A stretch of 44,250 nt of DNA from an uncultured Lachnoclostridium sp. (GCA_948330435.1 CAOJBY010000028.1:1-44250); one strand, 5' to 3'; positions 1-8,570 are shown, numbered from the stretch's first letter. Program-made: numbers and translations. The notes: a model not told the origin generated them from the sequence alone.

Positions 1-44
1 CCTCCGACTTGCCGCTGAGCGAATGCGAGGGGGCGTTACCTTAA
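1..44 (+). CDS. 3' tail of an upstream coding region cut by the window edge (frame uncertain)
   Basis: One reading frame is open from the left edge to a TAA at 42-44, just before the AAGGAGG site (46-52) of the next gene. A second frame stays open further, to a TGA near 76. Too little is present to identify a product. From the usual partner of DHHW proteins an MBOAT O-acyltransferase would be expected here, but this is inference only. Confidence 0.3.
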   Translation, partial: SDLPLSECEGALP

Positions 45-60
45 TCAAGGAGGAAAGCAA

Positions 61-1269
61 ATGCGACGGTGGATGAGAAGAAAGCAGCCCTCTGCTAATG
101 CCTGGCTGGGAATGTTGTTTTTAATATGTTTATTTTTCTTTAGTGCACGGAATCTGTTCTCTGAAGACAGAGTGTTTTCTGAGACCGAGAATCGGTATCT
201 GGAACAGATGCCCATCCTGCGGCTTTCGGAACTTATGGATGGCCGGTTTATGACCAGTTTTGAAAAATATCAGACAGATCAGTTCTTTTCCCGGGATTCA
301 TGGATTGAGTTTCGCTCAGTTACAGACCGGTTTCTGGGGAAAAATGAATCCGGAGGTGTATATCTGGGAAAGGATGGACAGCTTTATGAAAAGCCGGAGG
401 AACTGCGTGCACAGGTCTGGAAGAACCTGGATGCTATAAAAAAATTTGCCGGGAATCATTCGGACAAAAGGATTTATCTCCTGTTGGCCCCGGGAGCCGC
501 AGGTGTAAAGCCGGAGGGCCTACCGCCGTTTGCTCCGGTGGCGGATCAGGCTGAGCAGTTAAGACAGATACATGCATATATAAATGGAGCGGTTCAGGAG
601 ATTTCCGTATATGAGACCTTGCGGGAGCACAGGGAAGAGTATCTTTACTATCGAACGGATCACCATTGGACGACTTTGGGGGCCTGGTATGCCTTTGTTC
701 AGGCAGAACAGGTGATGGAACTGGAGGAGACATCCGGGATGGAAGTGTATCCTGTGACAAACCGGTTTCAGGGAACCCTGGCTTCCCGAAGCGGATATCG
801 GGTTTCTTCGGATACGATTTCTGTTTTCTGGCCGGAAGAAGAGGAACGGTTGGTAGTAACTTATGTAGAAGAGCAGAAAAAGTCTGCTTCTTTGTATGCG
901 TCAAAGAAGCTGGAGACCAGGGATCAGTATGGGGTATTTCTGAATGGAAATCATCCGGTGGTAAAGATTCGTACTATGGCGGAGGGCGAACGGACACTTT
1001 TGATTCTTAAGGATTCTTATGCGAATTGTTTTGTGCCTTTTTTGACCTCCCATTTTCGAGAGATTGTATTGGTGGATCCACGGTATTATTATGGGAATGT
1101 GGATGTGCTTATGGAGGAACAGGAGTTTACGGATATTTTATTTTTATATAATTTGAATACGTTTTTGGAGGATGATGTCCTGCACTTTGTTTTGGAGGGT
1201 CCAGAAGAAAGTGATCAGGGAAGCGTAAAAGAAATCTCCTGCTTTAAAAGGAATTTTTGGATCATTTGA
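61..1269 (+). CDS. DHHW family protein (AlgX/AlgJ-like, SGNH-hydrolase fold)
   Basis: This 402-residue protein has a basic N-terminus and one hydrophobic segment at about residues 15-30, so it is probably a signal-anchored protein facing outward. The family hallmark DHHW is at residues 200-203, followed by TTLGAWYAF. A second SGNH-type block, KDSYANCF, has D318-S319. Proteins of this family act with membrane-bound O-acyltransferases (MBOAT) to acetylate cell-surface or exported polysaccharides; that role is taken from the family and not shown here. The start is set by AAGGAGG at 46-52. The last 55 bases overlap the end of the convergent DUF5721 gene. The upstream partner lies outside the window. 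Confidence 0.8.
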   Translation: MRRWMRRKQPSANAWLGMLFLICLFFFSARNLFSEDRVFSETENRYLEQMPILRLSELMDGRFMTSFEKYQTDQFFSRDSWIEFRSVTDRFLGKNESGGVYLGKDGQLYEKPEELRAQVWKNLDAIKKFAGNHSDKRIYLLLAPGAAGVKPEGLPPFAPVADQAEQLRQIHAYINGAVQEISVYETLREHREEYLYYRTDHHWTTLGAWYAFVQAEQVMELEETSGMEVYPVTNRFQGTLASRSGYRVSSDTISVFWPEEEERLVVTYVEEQKKSASLYASKKLETRDQYGVFLNGNHPVVKIRTMAEGERTLLILKDSYANCFVPFLTSHFREIVLVDPRYYYGNVDVLMEEQEFTDILFLYNLNTFLEDDVLHFVLEGPEESDQGSVKEISCFKRNFWII

Positions 1270-1718
1270 TCCCAGGCATGCTCCAGGGACTTGTCCATGG
1301 TAAAGATGTTCAGGGAAAGGGCTGTAGTACAGAAAAGGCCGGTGGAGTCGTAGCGGATATTTAGGATTAGGCCGTTTACGTCCTGGAAGGAAAAAACACT
1401 TTCTGTTTGGTCCAGCAGTTTTTTGGTGTTCTCGGGGGAGAGTTGAAAAGTAAACTGGAAGCTTAAGGGGGTTCGCTTCCCTTTAATAAGTTCCAGGCAG
1501 AAAGGACGGAGATTCTGCCAGCGGGAGAAGTGATGTTCTGCGAGGTTCAGGTTTTCTCTTTCTTCAGGGGAGTAGTAGTCGGGTTTCAGACGGCCGTCAA
1601 TGTGAAAGGTGTTGTAGGTGGTAATTGTGGCTTCGATTACCAGAAAAGGATCGAAGGTTTCTTTTAGGAGCAGCCGGTTCATAAAGTCTTTGATGTCCTG
1701 GATTTGCAATGCAATCAT
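1215..1718 (-). CDS. DUF5721 family protein
   Basis: This is a 167-residue protein beginning MIALQIQDIKDFM. A longer open frame reaches 1760, but GGGAGGAT lies about 8 bases before the ATG at 1718, which fixes the start. The sequence resembles the uncharacterised DUF5721 family that is common in Lachnospiraceae; the N-terminal pattern IxDIKDFMNxLL and the downstream FxLSPENTKKLL segment are consistent with it. There is no signal peptide or membrane segment, so it is probably cytosolic. It has its own promoter at 1752-1780. Its 3' end runs 55 bases into the end of the convergent DHHW gene and no terminator separates the two. Function is unknown. Confidence 0.7.
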   Translation of the reverse strand: MIALQIQDIKDFMNRLLLKETFDPFLVIEATITTYNTFHIDGRLKPDYYSPEERENLNLAEHHFSRWQNLRPFCLELIKGKRTPLSFQFTFQLSPENTKKLLDQTESVFSFQDVNGLILNIRYDSTGLFCTTALSLNIFTMDKSLEHAWDQMIQKFLLKQEISFTLP

Positions 1719-1751
1719 GGGTGAGATCCTCCCGATTATGAAATATAGGTA

Positions 1752-1780
1752 ATTATACATGGAAATTGGCGAAAATGCAA
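1752..1780 (-). promoter_or_regulatory. Sigma-A-type promoter for the DUF5721 gene
   Basis: Read on the minus strand, TTGCAT (1775-1780) is followed by a 17-base spacer and a perfect TATAAT (1752-1757). Transcription would start near 1745, giving a leader of about 27 bases. Confidence 0.6.
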
Positions 1781-1798
1781 AGGAAAGGTGGAATGAGT

Positions 1799-3094
1799 AT
1801 GGATCGAAATGAGTGTGCCAGAGAGCTGCTTCAATTGGTGGAGGAGGGGACTTCTCCGTTTCATGTGACAGCTTGTGTGGAACGTCAATTGGAACGGGCC
1901 GGATTTATGAGGCTGTCCATGGAACGGGATTGGGGGCTTGAGAATGGAGGCAGGTATTATGTAGTACATAATGGGTCCAGCCTGATGGCGTTTACCATTG
2001 GTGAGGCTTTTCAGTTTGGGGATGTTTTTCGGATTGCGGCGGCACATACGGATTTTCCGGGGCTTCGGGTGAAGCCTGCACCAGAGGTGACGAAAGATGG
2101 ATATCGGCAGTTGAATGTGGAGGTGTATGGAGGGGCCATTTTGAATACCTGGCTGGATCGGCCTTTGTCTGTGGCCGGACGGGTGGTTCTTCGGAGCGAG
2201 GATGTTTTCCGACCGGAGATTCGGTTGGTAGATTTTCGGAAGCCTTTCCTTACGATTCCTAATTTGGCCATTCACATAAATAAGGATGTGAATAAGGGGG
2301 TGGAACTGAACAAGCAGACGGATATGCTGCCCATTGTGGGACTGGGTGGTGAGGAGATAAAAGAGGAGTTTTTCCATATTTGTCTGGCTAAAGAACTTAA
2401 AGTAGAGCCGAAGGATATTCTGGATTACGAACTGGGACTTTATAATACGGATACAGGAGACTTTCTGGGACTTTCACAAGAGTTTGTTTCATCTCCTAGA
2501 CTTGACAATCTGACTTCTGTCCAGGCGATTACGGCAGCTCTTATTGCTGGCAGCAGGAGTAAGGGAATTAATGTGGGTGTCTTTTTTGATCATGAGGAGA
2601 TTGGGAGCCGGACAAAACAGGGGGCTGGCTCCGTGCTTCTTTCTGCGGTTCTGGAGCGAATCCTTTTATCTTATGGGAGAAGCAGGGAGAAGTTTTTGGA
2701 GAGCTTTTCCAGGAGCATGTTACTCTCAGTGGATGTGGGACATGGGTTGCATCCGAATAAAACGGATAAAAATGATCCTACGAATAAAAGCGTGCTGGGT
2801 AAGGGGATCTGTATTAAGGAGGCCAGTGGACAAGATTACGCTACGGACTGTGAGGCTATTGGAATTATGCAGCAGATCTGTGAGACAAAGGGGATTCCTT
2901 ATCAAAAGTTTGTGAACCGGTCCGACGGAACCAGTGGGAGCACACTGGGCACTATAGCATCATCCTTTTTTCCGGTTAAGACGGTGGATGTGGGCGTGCC
3001 ACTATTAGCCATGCATTCCAGCCGGGAACTGATGGGAACGGCAGATCAGGAAAGTCTTGTTCGGGCTGTGGAAGCGTTTTTTACATTGGATTAA
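1799..3094 (+). CDS. M18 family aminopeptidase (dinuclear zinc)
   Basis: This is a 431-residue cytosolic metallopeptidase that removes N-terminal residues from peptides, probably acidic or other residues as in aspartyl aminopeptidases. Metal-binding motifs are AAAHTDFPGL with H83 and D85, FFDHEEIGS with D264, E266 and E267, and SVDVGHGLHPN further on. The C-terminus has the MHSSRELM block with the last metal-binding histidine. Length fits the bacterial M18 family (about 430). Two in-frame ATGs lie at 1793 and 1799; the AAAGGTGG site at 1784-1791 is 7 bases before the second and only 1 base before the first, so 1799 is preferred. It is divergent from the DUF5721 gene and ends 122 bases before degV. 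Confidence 0.9.
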   Translation: MDRNECARELLQLVEEGTSPFHVTACVERQLERAGFMRLSMERDWGLENGGRYYVVHNGSSLMAFTIGEAFQFGDVFRIAAAHTDFPGLRVKPAPEVTKDGYRQLNVEVYGGAILNTWLDRPLSVAGRVVLRSEDVFRPEIRLVDFRKPFLTIPNLAIHINKDVNKGVELNKQTDMLPIVGLGGEEIKEEFFHICLAKELKVEPKDILDYELGLYNTDTGDFLGLSQEFVSSPRLDNLTSVQAITAALIAGSRSKGINVGVFFDHEEIGSRTKQGAGSVLLSAVLERILLSYGRSREKFLESFSRSMLLSVDVGHGLHPNKTDKNDPTNKSVLGKGICIKEASGQDYATDCEAIGIMQQICETKGIPYQKFVNRSDGTSGSTLGTIASSFFPVKTVDVGVPLLAMHSSRELMGTADQESLVRAVEAFFTLD

Positions 3095-3130
3095 ATATCT
3101 TATAATTTTTAAAACTATGTGGAAAACTAC

Positions 3131-3159
3131 TTGAAAAGCACACGGTGGTGTGGTACTAT
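3131..3159 (+). promoter_or_regulatory. Sigma-A-type promoter for the DegV gene
   Basis: TTGAAA (3131-3136), a 17-base spacer and TACTAT (3154-3159) lie in the 122-base gap before the DegV start. Transcription would begin near 3166. Confidence 0.55.
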
Positions 3160-3216
3160 ATTATGTAGTATTGAAAACCACATATAGAAGTGGTGAAAGC
3201 AAGTAGGAGGCAAGTT

Positions 3217-4056
3217 ATGAGTTATAAGATTGTTGTTGACAGCTGCGGAGAATTACCAGTGGGCTATAAGAAGGATGCGTGTTTTGAAAGTGTGCCGCTG
3301 GTGCTGGACATTGATGGACATCATGTGGTAGATGACGAGACCTTTGACCAGGCAGATTTTCTGCACAGAGTTGCGGCAAGTCCCAACTGTCCAAAGTCCT
3401 CCTGCCCCTCGCCGGAGCGTTATCTGGAGGCTTATACCTGCGAGGCCAAGAATGTGTATGCGGTTACGCTTTCTGCAGAACTTAGTGGCTCTTACAATAG
3501 TGCCGAACTTGGGAAGAAGCTTTATATGGAAGAGAATGGACAGAAGAATATTCATGTATTCAATTCTTGTTCTGCTTCTGTTGGAGAGACGCTAATTGCT
3601 ATGAAGATTGAGGAGTGCGAAAAGTCCGGAATGTCTTTTGAGAAAGTGGTCGAGACGGTGGATGAATATATTGCCGGGCAGAATACGTATTTTGTTCTGG
3701 AATCCCTGGAGGCATTGCGGAAGAATGGAAGGCTTAGCAATCTGAAAGCTTTTGTGGCCAATGCTTTGAACATTAAGCCCGTGATGGGGGCTACCCCTAT
3801 TGGAACAATCCTCCAGTTGGATCAGGCAAGAGGGATCAATCGTGCACTGAAGAAGATGGTGGAATATATTGTAAAGGATCTGAAAGATCCGGCGGAGAAG
3901 CTTCTTGCTATCTCTCATTGTAATTGTCCGGAACGGGCAAAGATGGTGAAAGAAGAGATCTTAAAACATGTGAAAGTGAAAGATGTTCTTATTTTGGATA
4001 CTGCCGGTGTTAGCAGTCTTTATGCCAGCGACGGTGGGATTATTGTAGTGGTATAG
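3217..4056 (+). CDS. DegV family fatty-acid-binding protein
   Basis: This 279-residue protein has the DegV layout. It opens with the KIVVDSCGELP strand, then has SSCPSPERYLEAY, the ELSGSYNSA block and the FNSCSASVGE segment that lines the lipid pocket. It ends with ISHCNCPERA and AGVSSLYASDGGIIVVV. DegV (FakB-type) proteins bind a fatty acid and present it to the kinase FakA for phosphorylation; no fakA-like gene is nearby. The start follows GTAGGAGGC with about 7 bases of spacing, which excludes an upstream in-frame ATG at 3190. It has its own promoter at 3131-3159. Confidence 0.85.
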   Translation: MSYKIVVDSCGELPVGYKKDACFESVPLVLDIDGHHVVDDETFDQADFLHRVAASPNCPKSSCPSPERYLEAYTCEAKNVYAVTLSAELSGSYNSAELGKKLYMEENGQKNIHVFNSCSASVGETLIAMKIEECEKSGMSFEKVVETVDEYIAGQNTYFVLESLEALRKNGRLSNLKAFVANALNIKPVMGATPIGTILQLDQARGINRALKKMVEYIVKDLKDPAEKLLAISHCNCPERAKMVKEEILKHVKVKDVLILDTAGVSSLYASDGGIIVVV

Positions 4057-4096
4057 GCATTTTTTTAAAATTTTTCATGCTTTTTTCATAATAATG

Positions 4097-4105
4097 TGAT
4101 ATACT
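4097..4105 (+). promoter_or_regulatory. Extended -10 promoter for the small membrane protein
   Basis: TGA followed by TATACT (4100-4105) forms an extended -10 element about 70 bases before the ATG at 4174. A good -35 hexamer is not visible; the upstream DNA is T-rich. Confidence 0.4.
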
Positions 4106-4173
4106 CTAAAACAGAGCGAAAGCAGATGGCTTTCGGACATGAAAAGAGAGAAATAAAGAGAGGATTTCGCAAG

Positions 4174-4419
4174 ATGAGTCAGGAAAAGGTAAACCGCTAT
4201 AAAGAGGAAAAGGCGAACCGCAAGGAGATTTTGGCAAAAGAGAAGAAGAAACAGGCTGTGACAAAAGCTGTGGCTGCTGTGATTGCGTTAGCCTTGGTAT
4301 GCTGGATAGGATATTCCGTGTATGATATGGCCACAAGGCCCGATACTTCGACGATTGAGATGGATGCATCTGCTTTGGATTCATATCTTTCCTCTATGGG
4401 GACGGAGACGGCAGAGTAG
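4174..4419 (+). CDS. Small single-pass membrane protein, function unknown
   Basis: This is an 81-residue protein with a highly charged N-terminus rich in Lys and Glu (residues 1-28), one membrane helix at about 31-50, and an acidic, serine-rich tail of about 30 residues. The charge pattern suggests the N-terminus is cytosolic and the tail external. The start at 4174 uses GAGAGG about 10 bases upstream; an open frame back to 4096 contains the promoter and is unlikely to be translated. It is a monocistronic unit with its own promoter, closed by the hairpin terminator at 4455. No family was recognised. Confidence 0.65.
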   Translation: MSQEKVNRYKEEKANRKEILAKEKKKQAVTKAVAAVIALALVCWIGYSVYDMATRPDTSTIEMDASALDSYLSSMGTETAE

Positions 4420-4454
4420 GACTTTATTGTTGAATGAAAGAGAGTGAAATTGCA

Positions 4455-4497
4455 TGACAGGGAGTTCCCGGAATGGGGGACTCCCTGTCATTGGTTT
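4455..4497 (+). terminator. Strong intrinsic terminator
   Basis: A 15-bp stem (4455-4469 with 4476-4490, one G-T pair) and a 6-base loop are followed by a T-rich tail. It ends the small membrane gene on the plus strand. It also lies just past the argG stop codon and may slow minus-strand transcripts, although the tail is less T-rich on that side. Confidence 0.8.
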
Positions 4498-4499
4498 TC

Positions 4500-5726
4500 C
4501 TATTTTTTGGAAGCTTCCACTTCTGCCATCTTCATAGCCCGGACCTTAAGGGGCAGGCCGAAGAGGGTGATGAAGCCGCTGGCATCATGATGGTCATAGA
4601 GATCACCGGTAGTAAAAGAAGCCAGGGATTCGTTGTACAGGGTGTAGGGAGAGGTGGTTCCGGCTTTGATGATGTTGCCCTTGTAGAGCTTGAACTTTAC
4701 TTCTCCGGTTACATATTCCTGAGTACTGGTTACGAAAGCCTGTATTGCTTCACGCAAGGGGGTAAACCATTTGCCTTCATATACGATCTGGGCGAATTTG
4801 TTGCCCATGTCTTTTTTCACTTCCATAGTAGCCCGATCCAAAACCAGTTCTTCCAGCTGCTGATGTGCTTCCATGAGGATGGTTCCGCCGGGGGTCTCAT
4901 AGACACCCCGGGATTTCATGCCTACGACACGGTTTTCTACAATGTCCACAATACCAATGCCGTGCTTTCCGCCAAGAGCATTGAGTTCGGTGATGATCTC
5001 AGACACTTTCATGGTCTTTCCGTTTAAAGAAGTAGGGATTCCTTTTTCAAAGGTCATGGTTACATATTCGCCCTCCTCCGGAGCTTTTTCCGGAGTAACA
5101 CCAAGAACCAACATGTGTTCATAGTTGGGCTCGTTGGCCGGATCCTCAAGTTCCAGTCCCTCATGGCTGATATGCCACAGGTTGCGGTCCCGGCTGTAAC
5201 TCTGGCTGTGATCAAAAGGCAGGTTGATACCATGCTGACGACAATATTCGATCTCGTCCTCACGGGACTGCATGGTCCACACATCTGTCATTCTCCAGGG
5301 TGCGATGATGGTCAGATCCGGAGCCAGGGCCTTGATTCCAAGTTCAAAACGAATCTGGTCATTTCCTTTGCCTGTTGCTCCGTGGCAAATGGCGGAAGCA
5401 CCCTCTTTACGGGCAATCTCTACAAGACGTTTTGCAATGACCGGACGGGCCATGGAGGTGCCCAGCAGGTATTTGTTCTCGTATACGGCTCCTGCCTGGA
5501 CGCAAGGCATGATATACTCGTCACAGAATTCGTCGATGATGTTTTCGATATAGAGCTTGGAAGCACCGGATAACTTTGCACGCTCCTCTAAGCCGTCTAA
5601 TTCATTTCCCTGTCCACAGTCGATGCAGCAGCAGATGACTTCATAATCAAAATTTTCTTTCAGCCATGGAATTATGGCTGTGGTATCCAATCCGCCGGAA
5701 TAGGCCAGTACAACTTTTTCTTTCAT
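4500..5726 (-). CDS. argG: Argininosuccinate synthase
   Basis: This 408-residue cytosolic enzyme joins citrulline and aspartate, using ATP, to make argininosuccinate, the next-to-last step of arginine synthesis. The N-terminal ATP pyrophosphatase loop SGGLDT is at residues 10-15, followed by CIDCGQGNE, the HGATGKGNDQIRFE block and the SRDRNLWHISHEG segment; all are intact. The ATG follows GAGGAGG with about 8 bases of spacing. No argH is next to it; the rest of the arginine pathway is a separate operon at 12.7-17.8 kb. The leader of about 80 bases contains a hairpin with a family 2 repeat core (5749-5792), and a possible ArgR half-operator adjoins the -35 box. Confidence 0.97.
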   Translation of the reverse strand: MKEKVVLAYSGGLDTTAIIPWLKENFDYEVICCCIDCGQGNELDGLEERAKLSGASKLYIENIIDEFCDEYIMPCVQAGAVYENKYLLGTSMARPVIAKRLVEIARKEGASAICHGATGKGNDQIRFELGIKALAPDLTIIAPWRMTDVWTMQSREDEIEYCRQHGINLPFDHSQSYSRDRNLWHISHEGLELEDPANEPNYEHMLVLGVTPEKAPEEGEYVTMTFEKGIPTSLNGKTMKVSEIITELNALGGKHGIGIVDIVENRVVGMKSRGVYETPGGTILMEAHQQLEELVLDRATMEVKKDMGNKFAQIVYEGKWFTPLREAIQAFVTSTQEYVTGEVKFKLYKGNIIKAGTTSPYTLYNESLASFTTGDLYDHHDASGFITLFGLPLKVRAMKMAEVEASKK

Positions 5727-5748
5727 TACTTTATCCTCCTCGGTTTGC

Positions 5749-5792
5749 GTTTATCGGGGGCTGATGTCTTATTTCCCCACATCCCCATAAAC
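5749..5792 (-). repeat. Family 2 repeat core forming a hairpin in the argG leader
   Basis: On the minus strand the leader can fold with GTTTATGGGGATGT pairing to ACATcagCCCCcgATAAAC around a short loop containing GGGAAATAAG. The core GGAAATAAGACATCAGCC is shared with the 140-bp palindrome at 41157. It ends about 11 bases before the argG ribosome binding site, so it could affect translation or stability of the message. Confidence 0.6.
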
Positions 5793-5814
5793 TTTGAATT
5801 TCTCACTGACAAAT

Positions 5815-5843
5815 AATATACAACATACCCTGGAAAGATGCAA
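5815..5843 (-). promoter_or_regulatory. argG promoter
   Basis: On the minus strand TTGCAT (5838-5843), a 17-base spacer and TATATT (5815-5820) are seen. Transcription would start near 5808, giving a leader of about 80 bases. Confidence 0.55.
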
Positions 5844-5844
5844 G

Positions 5845-5858
5845 TGAAAATTTATACA
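5845..5858 (-). promoter_or_regulatory. Possible ArgR operator half upstream of argG
   Basis: TGTATAAATTTTCA on the minus strand matches the ARG-box pattern TGNATWWWWATNCA at all but one position. It adjoins the -35 box. A second one-mismatch site (5928-5941) lies over the end of ecfT. The DNA here is very AT-rich, so chance matches are likely. Confidence 0.35.
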
Positions 5859-5937
5859 TATTTATAAAGGAATAAAGCATAAATATTGTAAAAATTTATA
5901 TATTTATACATAATATACAATAAAAATTGAATAAATA

Positions 5938-6762
5938 TTAAAACGGATTCCAGTACCGACCTCCATTTATAAATTGCAGAGCAATGGAAATACCGATAAG
6001 CACAAAACCCAAAGCTATTGTAGTATAGTCAAAGCCCGTAAACTTCCGTTCCCGATACCAAGTCCTCTTCCTCTCTTTGCCGAAGCAGCGAAGTTCCATA
6101 GCGTTAGACACCACCTCGATCCGTTCCATACTGGACAAAATCAAAGGCAAAAGAATAGCGGTAGCTCCTTTCAGCCTTTTTACGAGACTTTCTTTTCCGG
6201 ACAATTCTACTCCTCGTGCCTGCTGAGCAAGAGAAATGGTATGAAATTCATCCAATACGTCCGGAATATAGCGTAGGGCCAGAGACACAGAATAGGAGAC
6301 CTTGTAGCTGACACCGATCCGATTGAGAGATGCGGCGAATTCGCTGGGTTGTGTGGTAGAGATAAAAAGGATTACCACCGGAATGGTTGCCGTGTACTTT
6401 AAAATTACATTTGCATGATAAAGAAGCTGCTGTGCAGTAATGCTGTACCGTCCAATGATATGAAACAATTCTGTCCGGGTATCATAGATGCTTACCCCAT
6501 GCTCAGGAGAGAAGAGATAGATCAAAAGGTTATTCATAACCAGAAATACCAAAGAGAAGATAAGGATGACTTTTACATCGCTTACTTTGATTTTTGACAC
6601 CTTGAACAGAATCAGTGCAGCAATGGTCAGCAGGATAAGATATCTGGTATCAAAAGTAATCATGGCCGCCAGAACCCAGAAGAGCATACAGGCCAGCTTA
6701 GAAGCCCCGGTTAATTTATGAATGGGAGAAACACGGTCTATATAATTAAATAACTGAATCAT
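5938..6762 (-). CDS. ecfT: Energy-coupling factor transporter transmembrane protein EcfT
   Basis: This 274-residue membrane protein of the CbiQ/EcfT family is the scaffold that couples ATP hydrolysis to the substrate-binding S component. It has several hydrophobic helices in the first 200 residues and the two coupling-helix signatures SLAQQARGVELSG and MELRCFG. Its ATG overlaps the stop codon of ecfA in an ATGA arrangement, so translation is probably coupled. It is the last gene of the five-gene minus-strand unit from 10984. The C-terminus ends with one more membrane helix. Confidence 0.9.
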   Translation of the reverse strand: MIQLFNYIDRVSPIHKLTGASKLACMLFWVLAAMITFDTRYLILLTIAALILFKVSKIKVSDVKVILIFSLVFLVMNNLLIYLFSPEHGVSIYDTRTELFHIIGRYSITAQQLLYHANVILKYTATIPVVILFISTTQPSEFAASLNRIGVSYKVSYSVSLALRYIPDVLDEFHTISLAQQARGVELSGKESLVKRLKGATAILLPLILSSMERIEVVSNAMELRCFGKERKRTWYRERKFTGFDYTTIALGFVLIGISIALQFINGGRYWNPF

Positions 6763-8468
6763 TTTCGAACCTCCTCCTCTTCATAGTCTATAAAATGCTG
6801 AACAAATACATTGGGATCTTCAATCCCGCATAAAAGAGCCAGATCGTAAAGGGATGTTTCTTTCAGGTTCGCACGTCTGATAATATCCGGGTTGGTCAAA
6901 ATATTGGCAGAAGTATCATCAGCAATAACCTGTCCCCCTGAGAAGACAATGGCTCTCTGGGCATATTCCAGCATGAGATGCATATCATGGGTAATCATGA
7001 CTACCGTGATTCCGCGATTGTGAAGTTCTTTCAGGAATTCCATGATCTCTGTATAATGACGGTAATCCTGTCCTGCTGTTGGTTCATCCAAAATAACCAT
7101 CTGGGGATCAAGAGCCAGTATGGAGGCAATGGTTACCCGCTTTTTCTGACCAAAGCTTAAGGCGGATACGGGCCATTTCCGGAAAGGATACAGTCCGCAG
7201 ATTTTTAACACTTCCTTTACTTTTGTTGTGATGGTTTCTTCCGGTACCTGCCTCTGGCGTAATCCAAAAGCTACCTCATCAAAGATCATGGTCTTGGATA
7301 TCATTTGGTTGGGATTCTGCATGACATAACCAATTCTATCCGCCCGTTCTTTGATACTGTAGTTTATCATGTCTTCACCCTGGAAAGTAAGAGTGCCGGA
7401 CTGCTGTTTTTCAAAGCCACAGATGACCTTGGAAAAGGTGGATTTACCAGCACCGTTCGTTCCCACAATTGCCAGCAGTTCCCCTTTGGCGGCGGTGGCA
7501 CTGATTCCCTTTAAGGCATGGAAGCCGTTTTCGTAGGTGAAATCAATTCCATCGGCCCGAAGCAGAATCTCCGGCTCATCTCCCTTTTCCTTTTCTTTTC
7601 GACTGTGATACCAGTCACGGACAGATGCTTTTTCCGCTTCTGACAGGGTAAGACTGTGAATGCTGTGAGGCTTGCACTTTGGAGTGATGGTCATTCCGGC
7701 ATATTTGAGGGCTGTTAAGTACAGGGGTTCCCGGATTCCGTTTTCCAGAAGAAGACTGGAGGAGAGGAGTTCGTCCGGATCCTGGTCAGCCACAATTTCT
7801 CCATGTTTCATGAGAACAATTCGATCTACATCACGCCACAACACATCCTCCAAGCGATGTTCTACAATGATTACAGTAGCTCCTGTTTCCTTTTGAATCT
7901 GATCGATAATCTCAATGGCCCGTTTTCCGGTAGCCGGGTCAAGATTAGCTAAGGGCTCGTCAAAGAGAAGAACTTCCACTTGATTTACCATGACGCCTGC
8001 CATGGAAACCCGCTGCTTCTGTCCACCTGACAGGGCATCAGGGGCATGATTCAGATGGTCGGCAATCCCCACTTTCCGGGCCACTTCAAGAACTTTTTTT
8101 TTCATATCTTCCTGATTTACACAGGCGTTTTCCAGTGCAAAGGCAATATCCTCCGCTACGGTTAAGCCAATAAACTGTCCATCCAGATCTTGAAGGACGG
8201 TGCCGATCGTCTTGGATATCTCAAAGATACTTTCATTTTTTGTTTCTTTGCCGCAGATAGTCAGGCTTCCAGTGGATTCACCGGAGTAGGCAAAGGGAAT
8301 CAACCCGTTTATACAGTGGGTGAGGGTGGATTTGCCGCAGCCGGAGGGCCCGGCGATGAGAAGCTTTTCTCCCGGATAAACTTCCAGATTGATGTTTTTC
8401 AGTGTGGGTTCTGCCTGGGCATCGTACTGGAAGCTGAAATTTTCAAATTTTATAATCGGCGTTTTCAC
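6759..8468 (-). CDS. Energy-coupling factor transporter, fused double ATP-binding protein
   Basis: This 569-residue protein carries two ABC ATPase domains in one chain, replacing separate EcfA1 and EcfA2. Domain 1 has Walker A GPSGCGKST (residues 40-48), signature LSGGQKQR and Walker B VLLFDEPLANLD. Domain 2 has GTNGAGKST, a variant signature LSFGQKKR and MVILDEPTAGQD. The fused YkoD-like form is typical of dedicated ECF systems. Translation starts at a GTG at 8468, four bases after AAGGAGGT. A family 2 palindrome lies in the gap before it. It acts at the inner face of the membrane with EcfT and the S component encoded on either side. Confidence 0.92.
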   Translation of the reverse strand: MKTPIIKFENFSFQYDAQAEPTLKNINLEVYPGEKLLIAGPSGCGKSTLTHCINGLIPFAYSGESTGSLTICGKETKNESIFEISKTIGTVLQDLDGQFIGLTVAEDIAFALENACVNQEDMKKKVLEVARKVGIADHLNHAPDALSGGQKQRVSMAGVMVNQVEVLLFDEPLANLDPATGKRAIEIIDQIQKETGATVIIVEHRLEDVLWRDVDRIVLMKHGEIVADQDPDELLSSSLLLENGIREPLYLTALKYAGMTITPKCKPHSIHSLTLSEAEKASVRDWYHSRKEKEKGDEPEILLRADGIDFTYENGFHALKGISATAAKGELLAIVGTNGAGKSTFSKVICGFEKQQSGTLTFQGEDMINYSIKERADRIGYVMQNPNQMISKTMIFDEVAFGLRQRQVPEETITTKVKEVLKICGLYPFRKWPVSALSFGQKKRVTIASILALDPQMVILDEPTAGQDYRHYTEIMEFLKELHNRGITVVMITHDMHLMLEYAQRAIVFSGGQVIADDTSANILTNPDIIRRANLKETSLYDLALLCGIEDPNVFVQHFIDYEEEEVRK

Positions 8469-8499
8469 CTGTACCTCCTTATATGCTTTACAACAATTG

Positions 8500-8558
8500 A
8501 GGCTGCCGCAAAATAAGGCGGCGGATTGAGATCCAAATGTCTTATTCTGGGACAGCCT
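8500..8558 (-). repeat. Family 2 palindrome between the S component and ecfA genes
   Basis: AGGCTG at 8500 pairs with CAGCCT ending at 8558, and AATAAG pairs with CTTATT inside. Read on the minus strand it contains AGAATAAGACAT and GCCTTATTTTG, the family 2 core. T residues follow it only on the plus strand, so it is not a terminator for the operon it interrupts; it may be an RNA processing or stability site. Confidence 0.6.
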
Positions 8559-8570
8559 TTTTTGTGAAAT

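Noticed and set aside
434..904. Minus-strand open frame inside the DHHW gene
   Set aside because: Pro/His-rich shadow translation with no start signal; the plus-strand gene has the family motif.
5727..5810. T-box leader before argG
   Set aside because: The leader is only about 80 bases and lacks the conserved T-box sequence and terminator/antiterminator pair.
8500..8558. Terminator splitting the ECF operon
   Set aside because: The T run lies on the plus-strand side only; in the direction of the operon the hairpin is followed by CTCAATTG.
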